A DNA stretch of 64,000 bases from NCBI GenBank assembly GCA_001661515.1, contig LUVW01000002.1, positions 131,850 through 195,849 of the forward strand, written 5' to 3'. Below the pieces are notes generated by a model. The model made no database searches, was not told where the DNA came from, and saw only the letters and a list, made by a program, of their open reading frames with translations. Position numbers and translations under genes: made by a program. Positions 45,784-57,010 of this stretch are shown one piece after another (position 1 is the stretch's first letter; every line of letters begins with the position of its first letter). The stretch is from Capniomyces stellatus (lineage: Eukaryota > Kickxellomycota > Harpellomycetes > Harpellales > Legeriomycetaceae).

Positions 45784-48594
45784 CTATTTTTCAACATTGA
45801 CTTGGAGACAACGCAACCTGTTTAACGCCATTGCCATTTCAAACCTCCGTACTTTGGAAATAGTCCCGTCAGGCTCATAAGCACCACCGATGCTACTGAG
45901 CCAGTCCAGCCCATTCATGCCCAGCTGCTTGTCCAAATGCTTAACCAACTCGCCTATATCTGCAAAACTGCCTGCTGAATTGGTGTGATTTTTGTTGCTC
46001 AGTTTCAGCGTCTGGCTTGCGAGCGAAGTAATTGCATAAATGATAGAACGTGTTTGGCTCGTGCTAACAAGACAATCAAGCGAGTTCAGATCCAACTGGT
46101 TGTTCAGGTCAGATTCGTCCAAGTTTCTTGCGTTAACTGTATCAAAATCCTCTTCGTCTTCAAATTTAGTCTCCTCAACCCCTCGCAGCGAGATAACCTT
46201 CCTGCTCTTCACTTTTGGAGTTTTTTTATATTCTGCTAGCAAGCTAGGGACAGAAACCAATCTGAATTTGTTAACCCTGCCACTCACTCCACCTTGGCTG
46301 CTTGACCTTGACTCCTCAAAGGTTTTAAAGTATTCCACCTCCTCGTTTAAAGCCGATGTTGGGTTCTCAATACATATCTGCTTGGCCAACTCGGTTTTCA
46401 CCACAGCCGTATAGTCACCCTCCATGCTTATCACCAGATCGGCTATTTCAAGATAATCGCCACATCCACCTATCACCAACACCAACCCTTTGAGGTAGCT
46501 CTTTTTTAGCAGCGACCTTGCTACACATATCAGCGGAGTGATTGGCTCGTCTTTTTTTTCCACCAGGAGCTGCATTCTGTAGTCCCGAATCATAAAATTT
46601 GTTGCACACGTGTCCTCATCCATAAGTATTGTCTTTGCCCCCACTTCTATCATTTCCTGGATTGACGCTGCCATCGATGTTGATCCCGATGCATCTGTTG
46701 TTGAAAAGTCATTTGTTCTGTTATCCTTACTGATATCCTTTAAAAACGGACTGATGTCTACATTCTTTATCGATCTCCTATGGAAAAGCAAAAAAAATGT
46801 AATAAATCATACTAGTGAATACCAGATTTAGTTGTACTATTGAATTCAATGGGTATCGCTAAGAATATCTTGAAACGAAAAGTTACCCTTCTTCTGCTTT
46901 GATTGAAACAGTTTCGTCGATTGTACAAACAAATTCTCTCCCATCACCAGGAATATGGTTATAGCACCCAACCTTCAGAGCCTGCAGCAGCGTGGACTTG
47001 CCGTGGTATCCGCCCCCAGTGATCACCGTAATCCCATTACCGATACCCATTCCTGTCACAGGAGCACCATGCAACAGGTCAAATGTAACCTCTAGAGACT
47101 TTGGCGATTTGAATGGAACCGCCTTTGACTCGGACATAGGCAATGTAGACGCACCCGACGCCCTAGGCAATATCGCCCCGTTTCTCACAAACGCCACCAG
47201 ATCTGTTGTTATAGTCACAACCAAGTTCAGTATTTTTTTTTAATCATTGAATTATCAAGTTTGGCATTTTAACATCAGTCACAGTAGTTTATCTGCAACA
47301 TTGTAGTATTGCATTGCTATTGTTTTTAAATTAAAATGTATTGCCCAATAGATAGCAACATTTAGTGTCTTACTGTTAATCTCAAGCAAACCTCGTAGGT
47401 ATTCTTGGTCCTCAACGCAGTCTACAAACTCCTTAAACTTGATCCCATCAAGCAACGAATAAACCATCGTTGAATGGATAAGCTTGGGCAGGAATTCCAA
47501 AAACGCCGATATCGCCACTCCTCCCAGCACTCGTCTTCCTACAATTGGCGCAATTAACTCGTAGCATTATACCACTGCTCTACCAACTAAATATAACATG
47601 GTTTGTATAGCATTCTTTCTTTACCTGCTCCCGGCAATTTAATCATCAGTCTCAACTCTATACTATCGTTGTTGCCCCCACTATTGGCTTTAATGCTACT
47701 GCTCTCAATTACTTGTTGGCCAGGAATACAGATAGAAAAGGCCCCGCCCTTTGGTGTATGGAATCCTCCGCCACCGCGCCCGCTATATCCACTTGAATTA
47801 ACCAACTTTTTCTGGTCTTTTAAGATCCCATTCGCAACAGTTCTAGCCAAGTAATCTTGAAAGGCCACTTTTCTAAAAAGAATTTCGAGTTTTAAACTTT
47901 AATTCGAGTCAAAAAAAACAAAAAACAACCACCCCTCAAAGAGCACGCTATTTGCTTTAATGCACACTCTGTTACCTTATTTTGTTGCTGAAAAGTTCAG
48001 TGGGAAACTTTCCAAACGTATTCATAACCGTTACACGGATCTTGCTTGGTGCGGCAAAGGGGTCAGACTGAATGTGATCAAACTTGACCCTGAAACATCC
48101 ATCTTCAAAGTCAAACTCTTTACCTATTGTTGGACCATTAATGCTATTGAGATTTTTGTAATAGTTTGTATCTTTCCACTTTAAAATAGGCACAGCTTAT
48201 TTTTTATTTTTTGCCTGTTCCTATTGGACTTACCTTTCAAGTTTTTGTAGGCTCCGTACTGAGAATTGTCTATTGATTTAAAAAATCTGAAAAGGTCGTC
48301 ACTGGTTTCGTTAAATCTACCGCCGCCCTCGTTATTGCCGGATTGATGGTAGCTCTGGTCAGCATTGCTACTCCTGTTTTGGTCAAAAATGCTTTCAGGT
48401 CTGAAAGAGTTGGAATCTTCACCATACTCGTGTGATCTTCCTCGCTTGATATTCCTTGAAAACATGCCACCACCACCACCACCTCCTCCACCGCCTCCTC
48501 CACCTCCACCTCTCCAGCCGCCACCACCACCACCTCTTCCTCTATATCCTCCCCCGCGTCCTCTTCCGTATGAATTCCCATAACCCGAACTCAT
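45784..48594 (-). CDS. predicted ATPase of the ABC class with Gly/Arg-rich N-terminus
   Basis: Six exons: 48594-48234, 48195-47976, 47872-47625, 47538-47374, 47202-46887 and 46777-45784, giving 767 aa with all phases matching. The family (predicted ABC-class ATPase, found in bacteria and fungi) has no settled function. Seen: an N-terminal RGRGGGYRGRGG stretch followed by a run of glycines (about 8-43), suggesting RNA binding or phase behaviour; FQDYLARTVA; LPGAGKGRRVLGGVAISAFL; LVAFVRNGAILPRASG; Walker A GGGYHGKST at 394-402; CTIDETVSIKAEEGRSIKNVDISPF; TILMDEDTCATNFMIRD (Walker-B-like, with the family's DEDTxATNFMIRD); and LVIGGCGDYLEIADLVI. C-terminal SSIGGAYEPDGTISKVRRFEMAMALNRLR also fits. 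The glycine run is coded by (CCA/CCT)n on the plus strand. Confidence 0.93.
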
Positions 48595-49928
48595 CTTGAT
48601 GTATTTTGAAATTCAATTCTTTTTAATCTTGGCTACCTTTTACTAGTAACTTCCTTGGAATATTTATTTTTTATACAAAGAAAGAACATGAAAAATAAAT
48701 CACGAATCGCTTTACTTTCAAATCAACTAATTTGCAGACCAAGTTGCATTATCTTCAATTGCAAAACTCATTCAACAGCCAATTAAATCGCTCAAAAAGC
48801 AATCCAAAATTGCACATTTTAATCGATTCAGATTGGAGGGAAGTTAACCAAGTTTAGCCTTTCAAACTAAGCTCTTTTTTTCACTTGGGTTTTAGCAAGC
48901 TATGCATACCCATCCTAGTATATACCTCATTTGTGATTCAAGTATCAAAGCTATTTCTGGTCAAACTATTTCTATCACTATCGTCATTGCAAATATTTAT
49001 GCCGATACTGTTGCCGTAATTGTTTTTTTTCAAAATATATTATTACCCGCTGGTCACATTTGATCTAATTGTTTCGGACTGTGAATTTCTGAATAGAGTT
49101 AGTCATATGGACTTTATGGGAAATTTAGTTGTTGGGTTGTGATAGACAAAGTAAATAAGGTATTGTATACAAGACAATGTAGAGCATTAATGAGTTCGCT
49201 GCATAGTGCACAAATTGGTGCCTGAGAAAAACATTTTGTTGACGACAATTGACTAGTTGAAAGAAAAAAGACTTGGCTTTTTCCTCTAGGCTTTTGACAA
49301 GGACAAAGTCCTGACGTATAGCACCTCTACTTGGCGAATAAAGCGTGGGTAGTTTTCGTGAACTTAATTTAGGTGGGAATATTCGAGTAAGTGAAGGTAA
49401 TTTGATTATTTGAATTTAAACTCCAACAATTAGACACATTTTTGATGCTAGTAAATCCAGCTGACTTCCAGAATAATCAAACTCGCCAATTTAAGTGCAT
49501 TGTCCGTATAAATATACTTGAACAAGAAGGTTGTAATCACTCGAAACCAGACAATCAATCAAAACAACTAATAAAGCCAAAGTACAAAGGTATCTGTCGT
49601 TAATTTCGAATAAATAAACCAGCTTTATCAGAGTTAACACTAAAAGCTATGTCAACCATTAAAACAAACATATACATTTAGCTGGTATACTACTAATTGA
49701 ATCAAGCATAATCATATATTGAGCTCTCAAAATTTTGTTTAGGCAATAAAGCTGACTGTCGAGCTTAGGAAATTAAAACAACTCTCACTTTTCATTTGTA
49801 TAAATACAGCAATAAAATCGCCAGTTTTTTAAACAACTCATCAAAGCAAATAGTTTCTACCTATTTTAGACACTGATAAACACACAAACATTTTATACAC
49901 AAACAAACATTAATTAATTAGACACACC
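48595..49928. other. divergent spacer ABC ATPase / LPMO-like gene
   Basis: About 1.3 kb, AT-rich, no coding support. The right end contains a TATA box for the secreted LPMO-like gene. Confidence 0.5.
49800..49807 (+). promoter_or_regulatory. TATA box of the LPMO-like gene
   Basis: TATAAATA lies 122 bases before the ATG at 49929, followed by an A/C-rich leader (ACACACAAACA-like, about 49880-49910) typical of strongly expressed fungal genes. This is positional inference. Confidence 0.5.
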
Positions 49929-50663
49929 ATGAGATCGCTTGCGCTATTTTTGACAACATTCTTGGTTTACAAATGCAATGCAGACTCCAAGTTGGCATAC
50001 CCAGCACCAAGAGGAAACGTAGAGTGGTGGGGGACATGTTCAGCTGGTAGCGGGTGTAAGGGGCCATGCGACAACCCAATGTCAAAGTCTAGACTAAACC
50101 CGCTGACTGTTCAGAGAGGCGAAGTAATCCCCGTGAGATGGGGATATGCTAGCACTAGAGGTGGGTTTGTGCGGCTGTCAATCGTGCCACTGGAGAAATC
50201 AGATGATTGGGCATCGTTCAACAGCGCGGCAATCAAGTATACGTGCTATGAAAACATTAGGAAATACTCTGGACCAAATGCTGGAAACTCGGCAAGTAGC
50301 TGGAGCACCGAGTTGAGAATTCCAAACAACTTGAAGGATGGTGCCGTCACTTTGCAATGGGTATGGTTTGGCGGTGGAAATTATTATGGAAATCCAGACG
50401 CTTCCTTTGGCGAACACTACGGGTGCAGCGACTTTACCATTAAAGGAGGCCCATACGTTGAAACTGCATCACCCGCAATCTTTGAGGGCGGGGACAGACT
50501 TTACCCTAACGAAGATGTTTGTGAGTACCATGGAAGCAACATGGTTGGTGTATGCACCTTTGGAAACAGAACACCTAGTCCTAAACCAGGAGATTTGCTT
50601 TCAAACTCGCTTGAACCCTGTGACATTGGAGCTGGAAAGAAAGGAAGACCAGCCCCGTTTTAA
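49929..50663 (+). CDS. secreted LPMO-like / chitin-binding-type protein
   Basis: Single exon, 244 aa. Signal peptide 1-18 (RSLALFLTTFLVYKCNA). The mature part begins DSKLAYPAPRGNVEWWGTCS, then GCKGPCDNP, RGEVIPVRWGYASTRGGFVRLSIVPL, IKYTCYEN, PNNLKDGAVTLQWVWFGGGNYYG and HYGCSDFTIKGG. This is the beta-sandwich pattern of lytic polysaccharide monooxygenase-like proteins of zygomycete-type fungi. The expected mature N-terminal histidine of the copper brace is missing: no His lies between residues 1 and 162, so it is probably not a copper oxidase and may only bind polysaccharide. A C-terminal Cys pair region (198-231) and a basic tail (KKGRPAPF) follow. Role in wall or chitin remodelling is inference. 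Confidence 0.75.
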   Translation: MRSLALFLTTFLVYKCNADSKLAYPAPRGNVEWWGTCSAGSGCKGPCDNPMSKSRLNPLTVQRGEVIPVRWGYASTRGGFVRLSIVPLEKSDDWASFNSAAIKYTCYENIRKYSGPNAGNSASSWSTELRIPNNLKDGAVTLQWVWFGGGNYYGNPDASFGEHYGCSDFTIKGGPYVETASPAIFEGGDRLYPNEDVCEYHGSNMVGVCTFGNRTPSPKPGDLLSNSLEPCDIGAGKKGRPAPF

Positions 50664-51743
50664 TAGACAATAATTTATTCTTTCAGATTATCTATCCAGT
50701 TCACACGATGCTGTTATTCCAAGCTGTGAAACGCATTACGATTTTACTGAAAGCATAATATACTGGCCTAATTTATAAACACCGTTCCTGGTATTTTTTT
50801 TATTTTTTTTATTGACAATTTTGAACAGGATTATTTTTTTCTTAAGAAACTGCCGAAATAAACTACAAAATACCATCTTGATACGCGATGTAGTCTTGAC
50901 GATTTAATTTACAAGTACTTTAGCTGTGATAGTTGGACGACACCTTGTATTTTGCTACTGTTTTTGGCAGATCAAAAATGTGCCAAAATGTATAAGCATT
51001 TAAACAGCCGAGTGGAATTGAGAACAAAAATGGGATTTTCCCTTTGTTATTGTGATTTATTCAAAGGAAGTTTTCGTTTGAACCTACTGTTATTGACTAG
51101 TTAAGAATATATAAATATATACAAATTTCGCAGAGGAATGTGAAATGTTCGTTAATTGATTTTGGCCAATCGAGGCTGTATAAATGGGTCTCCATCCACT
51201 TTGTTACGTAAATAGAATCGATAATGTTTATTATAATGAAATAGAAAGTCGCAGTAGATTCGTAAAGTAAACAAAGAATAGTCAGTAAAAGTCGTGAATA
51301 TAAAAAAAAAAACAAGAAAATTTTTCTTTGTCCCGTTTAATTTTATGTTTTTGCTCACTTGTCTTTGTAAAAAAAATAACAAAAACAAAAACAAATAATA
51401 CAAAGAGTACAAGAAAAAAGTGGTAAAAAAAAAACAATCAAACGAAACAATATAAAAAGAGCAAATTAAGGTATATTTAATGCAAGAGGGAATAATAGTT
51501 TCCAAGTTTTGGGTCTTCCAACTGTATGCACCTTGTTACTCATAAATCTTCAATCCACCGTTTTTTAGATACATATTTTTAAAACAATATAAATACCAAA
51601 CTAAAATTATAAACAAACAAACAGACAATAAATAAAATAAAAAAGAACCTAATAATAAAGATAAAAGTGCAAAAAAAAAAAATTAAATTAAATTAAAAAA
51701 AGACGAGCAAAAGAAAGAAAGAAGAAAGAAAGAAGAAAAAAAG
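50664..51743. other. intergenic LPMO-like / TOP2; purine-rich leader
   Basis: The minus-strand frames at 51097-51505 are low-complexity F/Y/L and not called. The last 100 bases before TOP2 are almost purely A/G (GAAAGAAAGAAG-type), resembling the region before SEC31. Confidence 0.45.
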
Positions 51744-54700
51744 ATGGTTCAGCCAAGGATTGATTCGTTCATGTCAATTGGCGAAAACATGAAGGTGGGT
51801 TTAAAAGTTTTTATTTATTTAGAGTGGCTGTGTTGTTGTTGAAAGCAAAGTTTGGAGAGTTTAGAATGAAATTAAACGTGAAAATTGTGTAATAGGCTGG
51901 CAGTAAGGGCAAGGGCCAAGCGAAAGGTTCAAAGAGGCAGATTGAGGATTCAGACTCGGAGTTTGACGAGTATAATCCGGTAGGCAAAAAAACAGCGAGT
52001 AAGAAAGCAGGCGCAGGCAAGACGGCAGATAGTGATGGAGAGTTTACAGGGATTGAAGAGGAATTGGGGGGTAAGGTGGCAAAGAAGGCAAAGAATGGGA
52101 AGGCGGTGGAGGATATTTATCAAAAAAAATCGCAGTTGGAGCATATTCTGTTGAGGCCAGATACGTATATAGGGTCGGTTGAGCCTATGGAGGAGACGAT
52201 GTGGGTGTATAATAAGGAAATTGACAGAATGGAGAGAAAGGTGATAAAGTACACACCGGGGCTGTACAAGATAGTGGATGAGATATTGGTGAATGCGGCG
52301 GATAATAAGATTAGGGATCCGAATATGGATGTGGTGAAGGTGACGATTGATAGAGAGAGCGGAGAGATATCAGTTTACAACGATGGTAAGGGTATTCCGA
52401 TAGAGATACACAAGACAGAGAAGGTGTATGTGCCAGAGCTGATATTTGGGCATTTGTTGACGTCGAGTAACTATGACGACGAAGAAAAGAAAGTGACGGG
52501 AGGTAGAAACGGATATGGAGCGAAGCTGTGCAACATATTTTCAACAGAGTTTACGATTGAGACGGCAGACATTGAGCAGGGGAAAAAGTACAAGCAGGTG
52601 TTCAAGAACAACATGTCGGAGATAGGGAAGCCAAGCATAACAAAGTTCAGTGGAAAGACAGAGTATACAAAAGTAACGTTTACGCCAGACTTTGGGAAGT
52701 TTAAGATGGAGAGGATGGATAGCGGGATAGCGGATCTGTTGACGAGGAGAGTGTATGATATAGCGGGATGTGTTTCGGGGCTGAAGGTGTATTTGAATGG
52801 GGAAAGAATCAAGATAAAGAGCTTTAAGGAGTATGTTGATTTGTATGTTCAGCCGCCAAAGAGAGAGCTAGTGAATAAAAACAGCAACGGGAATAGCAAT
52901 GCAAATGGGGTAGATGGAGAAAACAACAGTGCGGAAAAAGAAAAGGAAGAGGGGGGTGGAGAGGAGGGGGAGGGGGAGGAGGGGGTTGCAGCACCGATAC
53001 AGACAAAGACGTCAGTAGTGTACCAAAGGATCAGTGATAGGTGGGAGGTGGGATTTACAGTGACGGATGGAACGTTCCAGCAAGTATCGTTTGTGAACTC
53101 GGTAAACACGGTAAAGGGGGGAACGCATGTGAACTATATTACAGACCAGATAGTGAACAAGGTGATAGCGAGTATTAAGAAGAAGAACAAGAACAGTCAG
53201 GTGAGGCCGTACCAAGTGAAGGGGCAAATGTGGGTGTTTGTGAACTCGCTGATTGAGAACCCAACGTTTGACTCGCAGACAAAGGAGACAATGACGTTGA
53301 GAACGTCAGCGTTTGGGTCAAAGTGCGAGATTGACGAGGACTTTATGAAGAAGGTGCTGAGGACAGAGATATCAAGCAATGTGTTGAGTTTTGTGCGGTT
53401 TAAGGAGCAGCAGACAATGAAGAAGACGGATGGAACCAAGGCGAGCAAGATCACGGGAATAGTGAAGCTGGAGGACGCAAACAGGGCGGGGACAAAGAGT
53501 TCAAAGGATTGTACATTGATTCTGACGGAGGGAGATTCAGCGAAAACGCTTGCAATTTCGGGAATGAGTGTGGTGGGGCGGGATCTGTACGGGGTGTTTC
53601 CGCTGCGAGGAAAGCTGCTGAATGTGCGGGATGCGACAAACAAGCAGGTGACGGAGAACAGCGAGATCAACTACATCAAGCAGATTCTGGGACTGAAGCA
53701 CGGGCAAGAGTACAAGAGCACGGACAGTTTGAGGTACGGACACCTAATGGTGATGGCGGATCAGGACGTGGACGGGGCGCACATCAAGGGGCTGATCATC
53801 AACTTTTTCGACTCGTTTTTCCCGTCGCTGCTGAAGATGCCAGGATTTCTGCTAGACTTTATCACGCCGGTGGTGAAGGCAACGAGGAGAAACGAGACCA
53901 AATCGTTTTACTCGGAGCCAGAGTTTGCAGAGTGGCGGCTGACGGTTAGCGACGGGCTGAAGGACTGGACAATCAAGTACTACAAGGGGCTGGGAACATC
54001 AAGTGCCAAGGAGGCGAAGGAGTACTTTGGCAACCTGGACCACCATAGGAAGAACTTTCTGCCAGCGTCCGAGTCGGACCGAAAGCTGATTGACCTGGCG
54101 TTCAGCAAGAGCAGAGCGGATGACCGGAAGGAGTGGCTGGGCAAGTACGAGCCAGGCACGTACCTGGACAACAAGCTGCGCGAGGTGCCGGTGGGCGACT
54201 TTATCAACAAGGAGTTGGTGCTGTACAGTATTGCCGACACCGCCAGGTCGATTCCATCTGTGGTGGATGGATTCAAGCCGGGCCAGCGCAAAATCATCTA
54301 CGGGTGCTTCAAGCGAAACCTCAAGAGCGAAATCAAGGTGGCTGCACTGGCGGGGTACGTGTCGGAACAAACCGCGTACCACCACGGTGAGCAGTCCTTG
54401 ACTCAGTCGATAATTGTGTTGGCGCAGGACTACGTGGGCAGCAACAACCTCAACGTGCTTGAGCCAAGAGGCCAGTTTGGAACTAGGCTGCAGGGCGGAA
54501 AAGATGCTGCCTCCGCACGTTACATCTTCACCACTTTGAGCAAGCTGACACGCAATATCTTCAATGCCAGCGACAACTCTCTGCTCAAGTACGTTGAGGA
54601 CGACGGTAAGCTTGTGGAGCCCATGTGGTACATCCCCATTGTGCCTATGGTGCTGGTCAACGGTGCTGAGGGCATTGGAACTGGATGGAGCACAAACATC

Positions 54701-56635
54701 CCCAACTACAACCCAATGGACATAGTCTCCAACCTCAAGCTGCTCATGGACGGCAGCGACCCTGTGCCCATGCCCCCGTGGTACCGCGGTTTCAAGGGAA
54801 CAATCGAAAACGTTGCCCCAATGCGGTACAAATGCTCTGGAATCATCGAGCAAATTGACGAAAACACCTTGCATGTTTCTGAGCTGCCTGTGCGTGTGTG
54901 GACGCAGTCGTACAAGGAGCAGCTGGAGAGCTGGAGAACCGGCACCGACAAGGTCGAGCCCATCATCAAGGACTACAAAGAGTACCACACCGACACTCGA
55001 GTCGACTTCCGCCTCACCCTAACCGACAAGCAAATGGCACAGGCTCTGAAGGAAGGACTTGAAACCAAGTTCAAACTCACCAACATGATAACCACCTCAA
55101 ACATGGTTTGCTTTGACCGAGAGGGCCGCATCAAGCGGTACGATTCTGCCGAGTCCATTCTGATGGAGTTCTACCCGCTAAGGCTGCGCTACTACCAGCT
55201 CAGAAAGGACGCCTTGACCAAGCAGCTCACCGAGGACTGGGAAAGACTAGACAACAGAGCCCGCTTTGTTCTTGAAATCATCCAGAAAAAACTGGTTGTC
55301 CAGAACAAAAAACGCAAGGACATTGTCGCTGACTTGTTTGGCAAGGGCTACAAACAGTTCCCCAAGAAATCCGCTGCCTCTGCCGACTCTGAAAAAGACA
55401 AGAACAAGAGCAAGAGCAATTCCAAGTCCAAGTCCAACTCTCAAGGCTACGACAAGGACCGTGGTGACTCTGGCGCTGACTCTGATTCTGACTCTGATCT
55501 GGATGAAGGTGATGACATCAAGCCTGGCCAGCCCAGCGCCAACGATTACGACTACCTGCTGTCCATGCCTATCTGGAACCTCACTGTTGAAAAGGTCAAC
55601 AAGCTAATCAAGGAACGTGACGAGTGTTTGATGAAGCTCGACACCCTGCTGGCCAAGTCTCCCAAGGACCTGTGGACTGCTGATCTTGACGAGTTTGAAG
55701 CCAACTGGCGCAAGCTGGAAGAGTACCACTTGAAAAACGAAATCGACGATGTCAACGCAAGAAACAAACACAACTCTAAAGCCAAAGGCAAACCAAGAGG
55801 TAAAGCTGCCATTCCAGCAAAGCGCCCCACCACCACCACCACTGCTAAATCTGCTGCCGCTACGACCGCTGCTGTAAAGAAAAAGCTCTCAACCGCCACC
55901 ATCAAGGATGAAGATGACTACGACGATTTTGATCATCCAACCAAGCCCAAACCAACTACTCGGCCCGCCACCAAACAGGCTCAACTTACCTTTAAAAAAG
56001 ATGACAATGCCGATGCCGATGCCAACCACGACGATTTCGAAATGAATCTGATTAGCTCTGATGAAGACAACGGCCCCAGCTCCACCAAACCCAAAGGCGA
56101 AAACACAAGTGCATCCAAAGGTCCAATGTCCCTAACCGACCGTCTAAACATGATAAGACAGAAAAAGGCCCTCGAAATGGCCTCCAAAAAGCTCCAAGTA
56201 ACCGTTAACATCGCAAACTCTGCCAGTCCAATCAACCCAGCCAGTATAGCCAACGACAGCGACGATGACAACGTCGTCTTGGCCAAACACAAGCGAGTTC
56301 TGGGCAAGCCAAAACCCACCACCAACACTGCTAAAAAGGGATCGGCTGTCGGCAAACCCAGGGCCGCAAACAAGCGCAAAGCCGCAAACGAGTCCGAGTC
56401 TGATTTTGGATCCAATTCTGGCTCTGAATCTGAGTTTGGTGCTCGTTCAAATTCAAGAGCTGGGTCTGTGGCCTCGGCTGCTAGTGCTAGTGCTAGGCCT
56501 GGGAGACGTGCTGCTGCCAGTGCAAAGTCCAAAGCAACGTTTACTATTGATTCGAGCTCAAACAGTGAGAATGAAGACGACAACGATGATGGCGATGATG
56601 ATGGCGATGATGGAAGTGACGGTTACCAAGATTAA
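51744..56635 (+). CDS. TOP2: DNA topoisomerase II
   Basis: Passes one DNA duplex through another in the nucleus (family knowledge). Two exons, 51744-51794 and 51896-56635, giving 1596 aa. Seen: KKSQLEHILLRPDTYIGSVE and GRNGYGAKLCNIFSTEF (GHKL ATPase); QTKETMTLR; TOPRIM motifs EGDSAK (Glu562) and DQDVDG (Asp639, 641, 643); catalytic Tyr893 in SARYIFTTL; and the coiled-coil LTKQLTEDWERLDNRARFVLEII. The C-terminal ~350 residues are charged and low complexity with KRKA and KKK nuclear signals and acidic Ser/Asp/Glu patches, ending SENEDDNDDGDD.... An acidic insert (EEGGGEEGEGEEG) sits in the transducer part. Third codon positions are G-rich up to about 54000 and C-rich after about 54300. Confidence 0.98.
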
Positions 56636-56683
56636 TCATGTTTTTCTTATTTAATTCTTTTATATTTTTATACATATTTTTAG

Positions 56684-56725
56684 TTTTGGTTTTGGTTTTG
56701 GTTTTGGTTTTGGTTTTGGTTTTGG
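56684..56725 (+). repeat. (TTTTGG)7 tandem repeat
   Basis: Seven perfect six-base copies just after the TOP2 stop. The G runs on one strand are only two long, so it is not a strong quadruplex former. Confidence 0.95.
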
Positions 56726-56825
56726 TTAGCCTAATGGCAAAAAGACATTGAATAGTAATATCATTAGCAATAATAGTTTGTAGTTGTAGTTGATAATAAA
56801 ACTGAAAACTAAAGTAAACAACAAC

Positions 56826-56859
56826 AAAAAAAAAAAAAAAAAAAAAAAAAANNNNNNNN

Positions 56860-56888
<29 letters not shown>
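56826..56888 (+). other. poly-A tract with 8 N bases (assembly gap)
   Basis: A run of A of about 26 bases, then eight N (56852-56859), then about 29 A. The real length is unknown; the N bases mark an unresolved homopolymer or a scaffold join. Confidence 0.95.
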
Positions 56889-56890
<2 letters not shown>

Positions 56891-57010
56891 AATCATAAAA
56901 TAAACAAATCAACAAGAGACCTCAAAAACAAAGACCGACAGTATAATATAAAATAGTAAAATATAATAGTAATAAATAAATAAACAAACAAACAAAAAAG
57001 TCACATCAAA

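Larger units (their letters stand above)
56636..57010. other. convergent intergenic TOP2 / HDAC with repeats and gap
   Basis: Holds the TTTTGG array, a poly-A tract with unknown bases, and A-rich sequence. No gene seen. Confidence 0.6.

Noticed and set aside
47539..47624. tRNA-like GTTGGTAGAGCAGTGG stretch on the minus strand
   Set aside because: It resembles a D-arm, but there is no T-arm, no acceptor stem pairing and no room: it lies inside an 86-base intron of the ABC-class ATPase gene.
51097..51505. Minus-strand frames before TOP2
   Set aside because: Phe/Tyr/Leu-rich shadows of A-rich DNA, overlapping each other, with no motif.
53999..54988. 329-codon minus-strand frame
   Set aside because: It lies entirely antisense to the conserved catalytic core of TOP2 and is a by-product of its codon bias.
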